Counted from the stretch's first letter, positions 1 through 12,122 are shown. The stretch: DNA of 64,000 nucleotides from Ilex aquifolium (GCA_951799425.1 OX637397.1:13630064-13694063), one strand, 5' to 3'. The notes: generated by a model from the sequence alone, not told the origin. Program-made: numbers and translations.

Positions 1-1480
1 AAAAAAAAATATTTTTTAATTTTATCTCATCATAATTTAATAAAATCCACATTATAATTTTGTAACTGTGATTAAATAATAATATAAAATCAATATTATC
101 CTTAATCCAAAGATTACTCTAATACGTGTTATAACTTATCTAAGTTGTAGACCTTACAGATTCTAGAAATAGTGCAAATAAGTCTCAAGAATTCTTGAGA
201 GTAAATATCAAGTTATAACAATGACTTATGAAATTTATACGAAGTCAAGTTCTTTGAAAATCTGACTTTTAAACATTTCATCAATTACTAATATCTTATA
301 TATTTAGATAAATCTAACAATGAATCTAAAATTAAATTTCTTTAACTATAAATAAGTTAGTCATAGGGAATTCCCAAAATTCTAATCTCTCAAGATAAAT
401 GTTGCAAAAGAAACAAGTTTTTGTAGCTGAAACATGTACGTCTTCTATTTATTGGTTTGTATGAAATTTGAAGTTGTAGCTCGCTCTTGATCTATATTTG
501 AAGGCACATTATGATGATTTACTTGATTATCCTGTTATTTTGTGTTATATTATAAAAATACAATATCTTTTGTAGTGATTTTATCAAATTTTTCTCTCGC
601 AAAGTTTGTATCACTATGATTCATGCAACCAATAATTATGGACTCTTAGTAAGTATAATAGATTTACCACACAAAAACATAAAGTCTCAATCAGTCTTTC
701 AGTATTCATGGGGTGATCAATCAATCTTGAAGCAATTAATTTAGCATATAGTCTAACTTCTTAGAAGATTATTATGGTTGGAACACATAGTAACATATAA
801 TTATAATATATACAGACAACAAGTATTAAGGGGCATATACTTTGATTCGTTGGTGTATATTTAATTATTTCAACATAAGGATAAGAAATAACATTACCAC
901 TATAAATTAAACTTGTCCACGTGCAATGCACATATTTACAATAAATTAAAAAATATTGTTGAAAAATAAAATTGTGTATTCGTCTAATAGGAGTATGCAT
1001 TGGTAAATCAATATTATAGGTTTAGCTCAATGCATTTATATAAAAGAACAAAAAAATTACAGAGAGTTAAAAGAAAAATTCGAAAAATGATATAATAGAA
1101 TCCTAAAAAAGGGCGACATAAAAAACTAAGTCTTACATTTGAAAAGAATTGCTTACTTGACCTCTTAACTGATTTAGTCTTAAGAGATCGAAGGATTGCC
1201 AATTAGACTAGACTAAATTGGTTTGATCATTAATTATCTTTAAACTTTGAAAGAGGAGATTTATTATGGTAGGTATGTGTGGGTATATAGCCAATGTATT
1301 GTACCATATTTACAATTAAACTATAAAATATGACCCATAAATTACAAAAACTACATTTTGAGGCAATTTTTGATAACATTCAAATTCTAAATAAATTAAC
1401 CTATATACCAATATGATAACTATTAAATTAAAATTATTGTTAAAAATAATTCACGTGCAACGCACGTGTGCAATATCTAG
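1..1480 (+). mobile_element. Helitron 3' part (5' end not found)
   Basis: The + strand ends at 1477-1480 in CTAG followed by T. Eight bases before it is a perfect hairpin at 1452-1468 (CACGTGCAACGCACGTG). That is the standard Helitron 3' end: hairpin, short spacer, CTRR, insertion before T. A related but decayed hairpin motif lies near 918-932. No start of the TCTATA-type is visible upstream, so the element either begins left of the window or is eroded. The rest of this stretch is AT-rich with no convincing coding sequence. The end structure is seen; the extent is inferred. Confidence 0.5.
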
Positions 1481-1612
1481 TACTACTTCTAAATGTCAAA
1501 AAAAGTGAAAATTTTTGTTTTACTAAAATAACCTTAATAAAATATTTAATGTCTATTATGTTATTGTGTAATTAATAACATTATTAAATTATTTGTAATT
1601 ATCACAGTATTC

Positions 1613-1922
1613 TTCGGATACTGGGAAATCTCATGATCTATCCTCAGCAAATAAAATCGCGTTTATGTCACTTAGACTCGTGACTCTGAGTAGAACCAAG
1701 GACAAAGCCTGAATGTATGAACTGATCCATCAACTCATACATCATTTAAATCAGGACTTGCGTTTCGTCGGAATTCAAGACTCACACCAGAGACTTGAAT
1801 ACGATTCGTCCAAACAACTGAGATATTGTCCTACCAAGCAACCACGCTTTTTGCGCCAATCCCCCTGATCTCCCATTGGAAAGCCAGAGGCCCTAGCCAA
1901 CTGGGCTACCCCAGTTGGTTAT
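1613..1922 (-). mobile_element. tRNA-derived SINE
   Basis: Read on the minus strand, the sequence starts with a tRNA-like head: an A-box-like stretch (TAGCCCAGTTGG) near 1903-1914 and a weaker B-box-like stretch about 100 bases further in. It is flanked by a 14-bp direct repeat with one mismatch, TTATCACAGTATTC at 1599-1612 and TTATCATAGTATTC at 1923-1936, which is a target-site duplication. The head resembles a tRNA but does not fold as one, so I do not call a tRNA gene. The family differs from the SINEs at 7.9 kb and 23.7 kb. Confidence 0.6.
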
Positions 1923-1936
1923 TTATCATAGTATTC

Positions 1937-3290
1937 ACTTCCATATTAGTTGCAAAGCAAAAAACGAATGTGTTCGTTCAACTTTTAGGCTCTACCAATT
2001 CTAACAGTAACTTTTCAGTTTACATTTTTTTATGATCAATTGGAACTTGTTTCATTTCATCTCCTCAATATTCTCAATTCTCTTAGGTGCCTTGTTCGGT
2101 CGTATACAACACAATTTTTCATATCCCTGTACCAGACGACATCTACTCAGCAAAACAAAGCTCATTTTGGTGTCACGATTGTTGGCGCTGTAAGAGATCA
2201 TGTCATTCCCAACTGACTATCTCATCATGCTTCCAGGCATTTCGTTTCTCCTTTTCCCTTAGCTTATCATTTGCGCGTTAAGTTATCTTCAAGGTGATAT
2301 TCATGGCAATGGGAAGGTTACACTAACGACCTATTGGATTACAGGATTATTCTATATGAACAACAAAAAAAGGTTGATTTTTGTGTCCATTTGTGTGTTT
2401 TCTTATTGATTTTAATCAAAGCTGTGAAAACAAAAACGATATGAATAATGGTTATATTTTCATTCGTCCCAAGTACAGTGTCTTTAAGAGGCATAATCTC
2501 GTGTAAACTTTACAACTTAAGAAAAAAGAAAGGATTTTTCAGAAGATAACCAAAGGGTTCATTAAGAAGAATACAATTCTAAAGGTTTACACTCGCCTAC
2601 AACAAAACAAGCATACGAAACTCATTTTGGGCTTAAAAGTAAATTCTCATTCTTTTAGTTCAGTCTTTTCTGAAACACCTGATTCTTAATCCATTCCAAA
2701 GAAAACATGGGTGCTCTAGAACTTACAAAGTAGAATTCTCTGGCAAAAATAAAAATGATAAATATTAGAAATTTAGTAAAACAAGAAGATGAAGCATACC
2801 TACCAATCTCTCATTGCCTGCTTTTTGGAAATCAGTCAAACTATGTGAATTTGCCTTCTAATCATGATTTTTTTAATGTAATGTTTTTTACGAGTATTTA
2901 GAAATGAAATTCCAATTTCTCATGCCCCCTTAATAGTTAGAAGATTTAAAATGAAATACTTATTTATTGATATTTTGTTTGCTGAATTGATATTCCACTT
3001 TTGTCTAATGAGATATAATTACAAGCTTAAGAATTCTTGTTTCGAAGGTGAATTCTAATTTGGCCACAGAGGTATGTCTACTGAAGTGTCCCTATTATGC
3101 TACTATATTTGCAGTAAAGAAACTGATATTGCGACCATGGGTTCCTTTGTCCACTTGTATTTTTTTTCCTTCTCAATTTTTGGGTCCTATGCATTTCTTG
3201 GATTTTTTTTATCAAATGGTTGTCGTCACTTTTTCATGACTTCAACACATGAGAAACTATTATTGACTCCAATACCTTTTTAATCATATT
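1937..3290. other. AT-rich stretch, nothing recognised
   Basis: Short open frames occur on the + strand (for example 2087-2281 and 3048-3283), but none has recognisable domains, and the base composition is that of the surrounding non-coding DNA. No tRNA, terminal repeat or tandem array was seen. Confidence 0.5.
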
Positions 3291-3299
3291 TATTCTACA

Positions 3300-6200
3300 A
3301 CTACATGCACATAGAAAAGGTCAACGAGGTGAACAGTATGCCCAAGGCTAATGACTCTTGCTCGATTTGTGAGTCCATTGAGCACCCTATGAATGAGTGT
3401 CCAACTATTCTTATGTGTAGAAAAATGCATGAGCAGGTTAATGCATTTAATCAATCAAAGCAGTAGTTTTCTCCATACTCCAATACCTACAATCCGAGGT
3501 GGCGATACTGTCCCAACTTTAGTTGGAGATCCAACAACACTGCTTAACCTCAACAATACCCTCCTGCCACACATCAGCCATCATCAAATTATGTCGGTCC
3601 TTCTAATGCTCAACAGGTTGACCGAAACTTTATAGGCTTATAAGACTACTTTTAAGACAACATTATGTATGTCTCCTTATAGACTAGTTTATGGAAAATC
3701 TTACCATCTGCCGGTAGATATGGAGTACAGAGCTTATTGGGCCATAAAAACTTTGAACTTTAGTTTGAAACTTGCTGGTAGCAATAGAAAATTGGACTTG
3801 AATGAACTTGAAGAGATAAGAAGAGATGCATATGAAAGTACTCAGATTTACAAGAAGATAAAAAATTTTCATAATAAATCTATTTTGAGAAAGACACTTG
3901 AGTAAGGACAAAAAATACTTTCGCATAATTCTCGACTTCATCTTTTTCCAAGTAAGCCATGCTCGAGATGGACAGATCTCTTCGTCATGCGTACAATTTT
4001 CCCTCATGGAGCGGTAGAGCTTGAGAACCCGAAGAATGGACAAACATTAAAGGTCAATGGTCAACGTGTGAAGCCATTCTTGGAGGGTTTTCCATTAGAG
4101 GAGCTTGTTGATCCGGTTTATCAGGATCTTCCGAATAATAATAGAATGTTTTTTCACGAATTTCAAGGGTTTTTCTAATTCTAACTTTTCCCTTTCCACT
4201 ATAAAAGTCTCTTTTCCTCTTTTGAAACTTTAAAAACCTTCTCAGAAGGCTTGAGCTTCAAGTAATCCTTGCTATTACTTATTTGTTGTGGAAATTTTGG
4301 ATTAATGGCTTCAAGGAAGATTCTAGCTCTATCTCACTCTTCTATTGAGTTTTTCGAGTCTACTCTTCTGGCTTGGATCTTTTTGGTGGTCATAGTTTCT
4401 CTAGCCATAGTGAAGATGGCTATGACAAGATATGGACGAGTCACCTCGACAAGCACCTCTGGAGCTATTTCGTCCAGACGAGCATCTGCGATGGAGAAGG
4501 AAAAGAGGAAGAGGACTGAGTCAGACTCTGAGAAAGACAAAGAGGATATACTAATTTTCAAGAAAGATTGGCCTACAGACCCTCAGGAGAAACAAGTGTG
4601 GGTTGCGAGGGTTTTGGCGTGACTTATTGTTTATAAGGTTTTTCCAACAGTGGTGGAGGGTGTGGCAAAGAAGGAAGATACTAAGTCTAAAGATACTCCA
4701 TCAGAAAGAGAGGATCCGGTTGCAGGCACCAATTTTGCAAATCCAATTATCCGCTCCAATTCAGATGATAAGAAAGGAGGATTACTAGAAGCTCTGAGAG
4801 GAGAGGGTCCAAGTTGGAGATGATGATGATGATGCTCTGATTGATGGACCCTCTTCGATTAGTGTTTAGTTAGCATATTGATTTTAGTAGAATCTTAGGA
4901 AATTTTAAAATTTGGGTAGTAATGGCCAAGTAGAAGAGTCAATAGGTGGAGACTACTACAATTTTTGTTCTGATTGTACCCAAAATCATGCAGCAAATAT
5001 ATTAAAAGTTGTTGATCCCAATTTTGTGCCTTTTGTTTTTTTTTCAATTTATGCCTTATAAATTGAGTACTTATTTATGCTCTCTTGCCTTGGATGTTTG
5101 TAAGTTTATTTTACTTACTTCTTAGTTTAATGTTTGCGAGGGACTAGCAAAGCTTAAGTTAGGGGGTGTGATGAGTACTCAATATTGTATTATTTTATAG
5201 CTTAATACATTCGTTCTAGGCTTGCTAACAAACTAACTTGCTTCACTTAGTGTGAATTGCATCTTATGCTTTGATTTCTATGATTGCAAATAAATTGGGT
5301 GTAAAAGTTGAGTTTAAGCATTAATAAGATGGCAATGAACAAGTTGAGAATGAGTTTATTCGGAAGAAGATGAGGTTGGGAGCCTTAGAAGTATTTTTTA
5401 AGAAAAGAGAAGTTTTATCGATAGGTATTATACTGGTAAGAAAGCAGAAAAAGGAAGGTTCTACCGGTAGTAAATCAGGTCTATCGGTAGCAAAATTTAC
5501 AGAAGTTTACATCTTTTCTTCAGATAAGTTCTACCGGTAGTTAGAACATGTTATACCGGTAGAAAAACGTACAGTATTTTGTTAGAGAAAGTCCTGCCAA
5601 TAGGTAAAGAATGTTCTGCCGATAGGAAAAGTTACAGAAGTTTCAAAAATTTTATCAGAACAGAGTTCTACCAGTTGGTCGTGCTATAGAAGGAGATGCT
5701 ATTGATAGATAAAAGCAGATTTCCACGAGAAGCTTAATTAAAGATCAAATCTCGTCATATCTTTTAGGGATTCTTAACAAATCAGAGATGGAGATAATTT
5801 TGGGATAGTTATATGTTAAAGATTTGAAGATTCTCCTTCCAAATAGAATAAATAGAGACCCTTGGAGAATACGACGGGGACGTATCATCACGTTTTAGGA
5901 GTTTCTTTAGTTTTCTTTGTTTTATTGTTTAGAGAGTGTTAGGGTTTTCTTGAGGGTTCTTGCTACTGTTCTTTGTTTCTTTTAAGTTTGTTATTTCAAT
6001 TGTTCAACAATCTTACATTCAGTTATCTTCAATTTCAGAGTTTGTTATTTAAATTCAATTTTTCAATACAAACAATTACTCTCAAGTCAATTTTTACTTT
6101 CATGAATTCAATTATGTTTTTTTAATTACTTGCGTTATTTACATTATCATGAGTGAGTAGTTTTTCTCTGTATAATCTAAAGAATGATTATCAACCTATG

Positions 6201-6550
6201 AATTAGGGAAATACCCTAAACTAGGGTTTTAATGTATATGTGATTATTTGATTCAAGTTGTGTTTGCGAAAACCTATTTGGTTTGCATACTTCCCGATTG
6301 CCTATATACAATTGGTTTTGGTATAGATAATTAGTGATGTTTTCTACAACCAGTAGGGTAATGATTCTTTCATCATAAACTATCTTTCAATTACTACTTT
6401 TGATTCTTTTTCAAGCGTTTAATTGAAAATCATCCGTCTGTACTAGTTTGAATACAAAAGCAAATGAGTTATAGATTTAAAGTAGAAATTCTCGTTCACA
6501 GGTGGAATGAATTCTAAAAATTATCTGGTTTTTCAATTATTGAATTTCAA
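3300..6550 (+). mobile_element. Athila-like Ty3/gypsy LTR retrotransposon remnant
   Basis: A fossil with many breaks and large losses. Parts visible in order: a gag zinc-knuckle-like stretch (about 3340-3410, C-x2-C-x4-H-x4-C), a stretch resembling the end of the integrase region typical of Athila elements (3669-3905, beginning MSPYRLVYGK), downstream sequence of the extra 3' region this clade carries (about 4180-4860), a polypurine tract (about 5157-5168) and a probable 3' LTR starting near 5167-5169 with TGATGAGTAC. The right end of that LTR could not be fixed; about 6500 is a guess. No matching 5' LTR was seen. It looks old. Confidence 0.7.
5440..5700. repeat. Short palindromic repeats, consensus CTACCGGTAG
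   Basis: Variants of the 10-base palindrome CTACCGGTAG recur about every 20-60 bases, for example near 5462, 5484, 5532 and 5552, with decayed forms after 5595. They lie in the probable 3' LTR of the Athila-like remnant. Arrays of this kind are seen in long LTRs; no function can be read from the sequence. Confidence 0.5.
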
Positions 6551-6562
6551 TTTCATTAGTAG

Positions 6563-7282
6563 TTGATCTTCAAACTCTCAACTTCAAAGAAATTTTTCCT
6601 TTTATTTTTCATCACCTTAGATTCCAAATCTTTCCCTGAGGAGACGACCTTAGACTTTTTGTTCGAGTTATCACACAATACTTTTTTCTTAGACTTGGAA
6701 ACTTTCGTGAAAATACAACCTCTCTGGAGGGCAAGCAGTGTTATACAAGGTGCAAGGTTTTCATCCATAATTGCTTGTCCACCACCTATATTGAATGCCC
6801 CTATTGTTGATCATGGCACTCCATCCATTGCCCCATCATTGTTGACACCTGTATCATTTGTGACACATACCACCACACCAATTGCTCATTCATCCACCCC
6901 TACATCTGTAACACCTGCACCCTTGGTGACACCGACCTCTCCTTGCGTACCTACATCGCCAACATATAGATCACCATGCACTCATTTACAGGTGACAGCT
7001 GATACTGGAGATGTGACACGGGTTGATACTTTTCGTCAGGCACCATTGGTCGATGTGGCATCTATTGCACCTATTGTGCCACCAATGACCCGTAGGTCTA
7101 CCTCTCCTATCATACATGACCACATTTCAGGAGATGATAAGGGTCCTGTTAAGGGAGTGACCCAAGAACCTTCACTTTTAGGTAGAGGGTCGGGCAGAGT
7201 GGGACCTAGAGTACCGGGTGAACATGGAGTTAGCAGTCGTGGACACCATGCACATGATGCTAGAGATGTTGGAGTGTCGTAG
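6563..7282 (+). CDS. Unrecognised Pro/Ser/Thr-rich open frame (239 codons)
   Basis: This is the longest open frame in the left part outside the CCA tracts. The first 70 residues are hydrophobic and Phe/Leu-rich. The middle is a run of short P-T-S motifs such as TPTSPCVPTSPTY, and the end is Gly/Arg/His-rich (about residues 195-239). I recognise no domain. It follows directly on the Athila-like remnant, so it may be transposon-derived, or chance translation of low-complexity DNA. I do not claim that it is expressed. Confidence 0.25.
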   Translation: MIFKLSTSKKFFLLFFITLDSKSFPEETTLDFLFELSHNTFFLDLETFVKIQPLWRASSVIQGARFSSIIACPPPILNAPIVDHGTPSIAPSLLTPVSFVTHTTTPIAHSSTPTSVTPAPLVTPTSPCVPTSPTYRSPCTHLQVTADTGDVTRVDTFRQAPLVDVASIAPIVPPMTRRSTSPIIHDHISGDDKGPVKGVTQEPSLLGRGSGRVGPRVPGEHGVSSRGHHAHDARDVGVS

Positions 7283-7289
7283 TTGACAC

Positions 7290-7910
7290 ATGAGGGGCAG
7301 TGGCCCAAGTAAAAGAAGAAGCCACCACCATGAATCAAGAAGGTTGAACTGATAAAAATTTGGCTTGGTTAGAAACGAATGTGGTTCTATGAAAAGCTCT
7401 TTTGTAGAACTTTTTGATCACTAATCAAATCATTTCTTCCTCCTCTAGAACGACCCTTTCTACCTCCAGTCTAGATATGGTGTTTACCCTTCTTCTTGCG
7501 TTCGCCCTCTCTTAACCACATCATTCTCGACTTTTACCGCCAACTAATCTTTTTCAACCGGGGTAGCGTCCTCCATTCTTATTTCGCTGATACTCTTAGA
7601 GCCTTAAAGTTAGAAAGAAGAGCAGACAAAATAATTTATGATTGAGATTTAAAAGATGGTGGATAAATTATGGTGGATTCAGTTATTAATTTGTTGATTA
7701 TAAAATGGGATCGGTTTAGCTACTGATGGAGTAGAAATAAAATTTAATAGAGTTTTGCATGAAAAAGTTTAATAGAGTGAGGATGGATATTTGTGGGGTG
7801 GAAATAACCCCACCCTTCTTTGAATTCACCTACGCCATGAAAGCAACAACATATTGAGCGTTTATGAGCTGCATTCAGTGAGCACACCTTCACCTGTGTG
7901 ATCAATGGTT
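7290..7910. other. Intergenic stretch, nothing recognised
   Basis: There is no convincing frame, repeat or terminal structure between the Pro/Thr-rich frame and the SINE downstream of the cupin gene. Confidence 0.5.
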
Positions 7911-7926
7911 TGGAATCAAGGGGTTT

Positions 7927-8182
7927 TTTTCTTTTTCTTTTTTTGGTCTTGAAATAAAAAGTGTGGGGGCAAAGAAGAGTACCCAAAAAGAACCCCGATA
8001 GACTCTCACTGGTAAGATCATGAGGCTCTTAACCACGTCCATTACTCCTCTCGGAAATGAACCTAACTAGGCTACATGTAGCGGTCAACCACGGAGCCCC
8101 AATGTGAACTCCAAGACTCGAACCTCCAACCTTAGAGTAAAAAATTCGGTCGGTACCCGCTGGACCACCCCACTGGGTGGTT
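7927..8182 (-). mobile_element. tRNA-derived SINE (family shared with 23.7 kb copy)
   Basis: On the minus strand it begins near 8180 with an A-box (TGGTCCAGCGG) and has a B-box matching GGTTCGAGTCT about 40 bases later. It runs through a body that aligns with the plus-strand copy at 23683-23929 and ends in an A-rich tail. Imperfect direct repeats flank it (GAATCAAGGGGTTT near 7913 and GAATTAAGGGTTT near 8184). It lies about 200 bp downstream of the cupin stop codon. Divergence from the second copy is clear, so it is not recent. Confidence 0.75.
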
Positions 8183-8377
8183 AGAATTAAGGGTTTAAAC
8201 CAAACAACTCTAATACTAGAGTACTGTAAAGAAGAGGAGCTGAAACATAAAGACAACAAAAGGAACAATTCAGCAAACTTAGCAGTAATATTCTAAGTAC
8301 TCAGTTATCATAAGTAGCTTCAATATAGTGGTGAACACCTGACGAAGGTAGGAAAGAGATATAAAAGGCTTAGGAAG

Positions 8378-11300
8378 TCATTTCTCCAAGCTATAGTGCT
8401 TATTCACAGCTTCAATGACATCCCAGGTGACATTCATTCCATTGGGAAACTCAACCAAATCACCAGCTCTTATTTCAAAATACTCGTCATGGCCCTCGCA
8501 GTACACCTTAACTTTTCCCTCCAACAGATACATTGTCTCTTTGGCAGTGAATGTCCATGGAAATTTGCTTGGCGAGCATCCCCATCTACATGCCACATTT
8601 TAGCATCCTTGCAATTAACATTTACCAACAGAGAATTCAATCCTAGTGCCTAAACCTAATATAAAAATTCTTACCATTGACAACATCCGTGAAAGTAAAA
8701 GCAAAGCATACATGCATCTTATACAATATCGATGACCATTTATCTTCTTTTCGGGAAACAAATGAAAACATAAGACACATCCCACTAAAAAGAGGAAAAA
8801 TAGGGAACACATAAAATTCGGAATGTTCGAAAGATTTGGAGTCTGGGTATGGGTCTGAGTGTGTGTGTGTGTGTGTCAGTGTGAAATCAGCAATATAAGT
8901 AGCAATGATGCTTTGCAGATGCTAAAGTAAAACTTTTGGAAGAGTTGTAACATAAGCAAATAGTCTGGCAGTGCCACAAAACACAGATTGTCATCAATTC
9001 ACAACAAAATCAAGGAAAAAACTGTCACGAGCCAGGGTTTACCAAGGAAGATCAAAACTTATCATAGTGAAACTTCAGATCTTTAGTCTTGTTGGTGTAT
9101 GCTTCTCAGTCCTAAAAAGAATTCAGCCTATTCTTCTAAATAGTGCATAAGATAGTGCTAACTGTTTACTGAAAAAATTAGAATTATATCATGAGCCAGT
9201 GTTTACCAAGGCAGAGCAAAAGTTATCTTTTTTTTTTTTTTTTGAGAAACAAAACTTGCATTAAAAACGAAATAAGTAGTATATAGAAGCGGACAACGAA
9301 TCCACCCCATGTGATGAATACAAATATCAAATGACCGAAAAATACATTGGGAAAATTAAGGCAGCAAGCGACTTAGAACACGCCGCTATCCAGTCAATAC
9401 TAAGGGCAAACAAAGGTACATCCTCAAACTCTTTTGCATTGGCAGAGCAAAAGTCTAGTATTTCAATCCTAAAAAAACATCAGCCTATTCTTCTGAATAG
9501 CATACAAGATAATGCTACCTCTTTACTGCTGTTAAAACATATATTCTTGTCTTTATGGAAGCAATTCGGCTATTTTAATACTGTTAAGATTCTAAAGACA
9601 TATCTTCATCTTCAATGATGTGATTGGGCTGTCTTTATTTCATCACACTCGGCCATATGGCAAATTATTATTTTATAATACTCGGTTCTAAAAGGTATTC
9701 TTTATGGCATGGTCACCTACAAAATGATGTTAGCATATGGCGAGGCTCCACAGTTATCAGGCCCCATAAATGAAGGAAGCTCTGGTGCTTTGCTTAGCTT
9801 GAATGCTCATTGGTCTACTAAGTCCACAGAGGACCACATCAAGCACTACTCTGGTTTGCCCACCTACAGGAAGAATGTTAAAGAGGCTTTGAGGTTGATT
9901 GGATCCATATCTATTAGTATTTCTGTTCTGTTTCATTTCCATAGTTATTTTGTTTCTCCGCGGTGTAGTCAGTAACGGTACAGCAAAAATATACATAAAC
10001 ACATGCATAATAAGAGAAATAAACTAGCAAACTACGGCTTCAAGTGTTACATCAGCTAACAACTGCATGGCTGAATCATTTGCTGGAAATTGTGCAGAGC
10101 AGCCTTGAACTTGTCATGAAAACAAACTCTGTCAAACCTTTGATAACTATATTTTCTAGTGTCCATTAGAAATATGGCAGATTTTACTTTGTAACCTCAA
10201 CTGTATTTTTCAAACAAGATAGGGAAAAAAGGTAGGGTTTTCATGCAATGACCAAAACTAATTTCTTGTAATAGGAACTCTTATAAAACTCCATCTTTCA
10301 ATTCTCAGTGCTTCTCAGTGCAAGTGATGCCTTAATCATCAGAATACTAGGCCACATGTTGCTGATAACAAGTTTGTTAGTTTTTCATCTATCAACCTAC
10401 ACCACCATGCATATATTCGTGCTCCCATCTGACAGACACACACACTCATAAAAAAAACAATACATGCAGACCTATAGAAAAAGAGTTTGTTACCACCCTT
10501 TTAATCAAACTGCTATAGTCAACAAGCTAACTTCAAATACTAGAGCTATACATGCCGGCTCATGCCTAGATCACTCATTGGGCAATCCACACTAGTTGCC
10601 CGTTGCCTCCATCCATCCTTTGCATAATTTAGTTGGAAGTTAAACTACTCTTCATAGTTACAAACAGATTTAGTTAAAGCATTATGGAAGAATGCTGATG
10701 GAAGAGAGAACATATGTGGACAGTAAAAATCTCTTAATGATAGCTTCTACATCCTCCATGCAGGCGGGCTTACCCTTTTTATTCCTTCAGCCTCCACAGT
10801 CTTATTTGGTGAGAATCAAACCGACTCTCCCAATCTACATCTATTTCCCTTGACATTTCGCAATTAAATCGTCTTAGCATATGTATGAAGCTGTGCTAAG
10901 GAACTTATGAGCAGTCATAAGTTTCAACAGTCTTAAGGAACTTAGCCAAGTAATCTATGAGCAGTCTTGAAGCTTTCAACACCACTGCTCATAGATTACT
11001 TGGTTATTCAAGCCACAGATTACCCCATTCCTTAAGTCCGGTTTCCAAGTACTCAAAGTCTAGTGTGAGTACTTGAAGAACAATGATTTTCCTTACTTGA
11101 AAATTAGAATTTGACTAAGAGGTGCAAAGAGGAATGCACTTTTTTTGGTCATTGGGAAGGATTTTAGGGTTATTGTTTGTGATTAAGTTACCAAGTAACT
11201 GGTCTCAAGTACCTATTTCCATGGTAGCTTTTTGTTCTGACAAATTTAAAGCAACAACCCTATGTGACAAGGCCGGCCCAACACTATTAAAAAAAAAGCA

Positions 11301-12081
11301 TGGGTTTTAGGCTCCAAATTTTTAAAATGCCCCATAATTTTAAATACATAACTAGTCCACAAAAAAATTTTAAATCCATGAAAATTATAGGCCATACAAA
11401 AAGTCCCAAAAAATTTAAGCTCAATCAAAAAATTATAATTTCAATAATTTAGGTCTACAATTTAATTCATAACATTAGAAATTCAAAAATCAAAAATTTA
11501 AAAAATAAATACAAAAAAATTCAAAAGTCAACTCATATTTACTCACATATATTTTCTCTCTCTCTTAAAAAATAAAAACAAAGTATCACATCCACCTCGC
11601 TCACATAAAAAAAATTAAAAATATTTTTTTTTAAAATAATACTAGAGATAAAAAAACCTCATTTAGTATTATCGCTTTAGGCCTCAAATTACCTTGAGCC
11701 GCTCCTGCTATGTGATTGAATTTGGATTAAAAAAACTCAACCAGAAAAAAAGAATATTATTTTCATAATTCAGAAACATCCACTCAAACATGCAAAAATT
11801 GAAGATATTTCAAAGCAAACATCACTAAACAGTCAAAGCATACATACAAAAGAAAAAAAACCCTCTAAAATCACACAAAATAGGAGAAGAACAACCAGAG
11901 TTTAGAAAGAGCAAAAGCAAGGAAATCAAAGAAACATTAGCAGAACAGAAAAGGAAGTGATGTGAAGTATAATGATTGATTTTGCGTACTTGGGCCAAGA
12001 CGCGATATCGAGCTCAGTGAGCTTAGATTCGGGAGGGTTCCTTTCGATCTTTACTCCAAATATCTCTGTAGTGGTGGCCAT
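8378..12081 (-). CDS. RmlC-like cupin family protein (two exons)
   Basis: Exon 1 is 12081-11990 and exon 2 is 8585-8378. Joined at AA|gtacgc and tgtag|A they give 99 residues. Residues 1-31 read MATTTEIFGVKIERNPPESK onward; exon 2 carries the conserved cupin core (WGCSPSKFPWTF, ETMYLLEGKVKVY, EIRAGDLVEFPNGM, TWDV). This is the small plant cupin family resembling Arabidopsis At4g10300 and relatives, a single beta-barrel cupin whose reaction is not settled. The ATG at 12081 was chosen because it opens the family's standard N-terminus; no transit peptide precedes it. The 3404-bp intron holds a truncated LINE (9224-9440) and a hAT MITE (11268-11707). The frame is intact and looks functional. Confidence 0.88.
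9024..9535. repeat. Diverged tandem duplication, split by a retroinsertion
   Basis: About 150 bases at 9024-9175 (from 'cgagccagggtttaccaagg') recur from 9188 to 9535, interrupted by the insertion at 9224-9440. Shared landmarks are 'agcctattcttct', 'atagtgc/atagcat' and 'tttactg'. It lies in the cupin gene intron. The copies are clearly diverged, so the duplication came before the insertion into the second copy. Confidence 0.55.
9224..9440 (-). mobile_element. 5'-truncated LINE-type retroinsertion
   Basis: A 217-bp insertion with a poly(A) tail on the minus strand (T-run from 9228) is flanked by an exact 14-bp direct repeat, GGCAGAGCAAAAGT, at 9210-9223 and 9441-9454. The long perfect duplication and the A-tail show target-primed reverse transcription. 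The body is too short for a coding domain, so a LINE 3' end is inferred; a SINE is less likely because no A/B boxes are seen. Confidence 0.7.
9540..11260. other. Cupin intron interior, nothing recognised
   Basis: The intron sequence contains short chance frames, such as 9709-9975 on the + strand, without recognisable domains. No terminal repeats, RNA genes or tandem arrays were seen. Confidence 0.45.
11268..11707. mobile_element. hAT-type non-autonomous element (MITE)
   Basis: The ends are imperfect inverted repeats, CAAGGCCGGCCC at the left and GAGCCGCTCCTG at the right (reverse CAGGAGCGGCTC). It is flanked by an exact 8-bp duplication CTATGTGA at 11260-11267 and 11708-11715. An 8-bp duplication with CA-starting ends is the hAT signature. 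The 440-bp interior is AT-rich and codes for nothing. It lies in the cupin gene intron. Confidence 0.8.
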
Positions 12082-12091
12082 TGTAGTTCTC

Positions 12092-12122
12092 TAGTCGGAG
12101 TCGGAGTCGGAGTCGGAGTCTC
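12092..12122 (-). repeat. Hexanucleotide repeat in cupin 5' leader
   Basis: About four to five copies of GACTCC (minus strand) sit 12-40 bases upstream of the cupin ATG, probably in the 5' untranslated region. Such arrays vary in length between individuals. Confidence 0.7.

Noticed and set aside
1870-1922. Possible tRNA gene (A-box-like sequence on the minus strand)
   Set aside because: No cloverleaf could be drawn and the stretch begins a longer unit with flanking duplication, so it is the head of a SINE.
3669-3905. Independent host gene for the 78-codon frame starting MSPYRLVYGK
   Set aside because: The wording is that of the Athila/gypsy integrase end, and a polypurine tract and LTR follow, so it is part of a retroelement fossil.
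5440-5700. Regularly spaced palindromes suggesting a CRISPR-like array
   Set aside because: Units are variable, spacing is irregular, and this is plant nuclear DNA within an LTR remnant.
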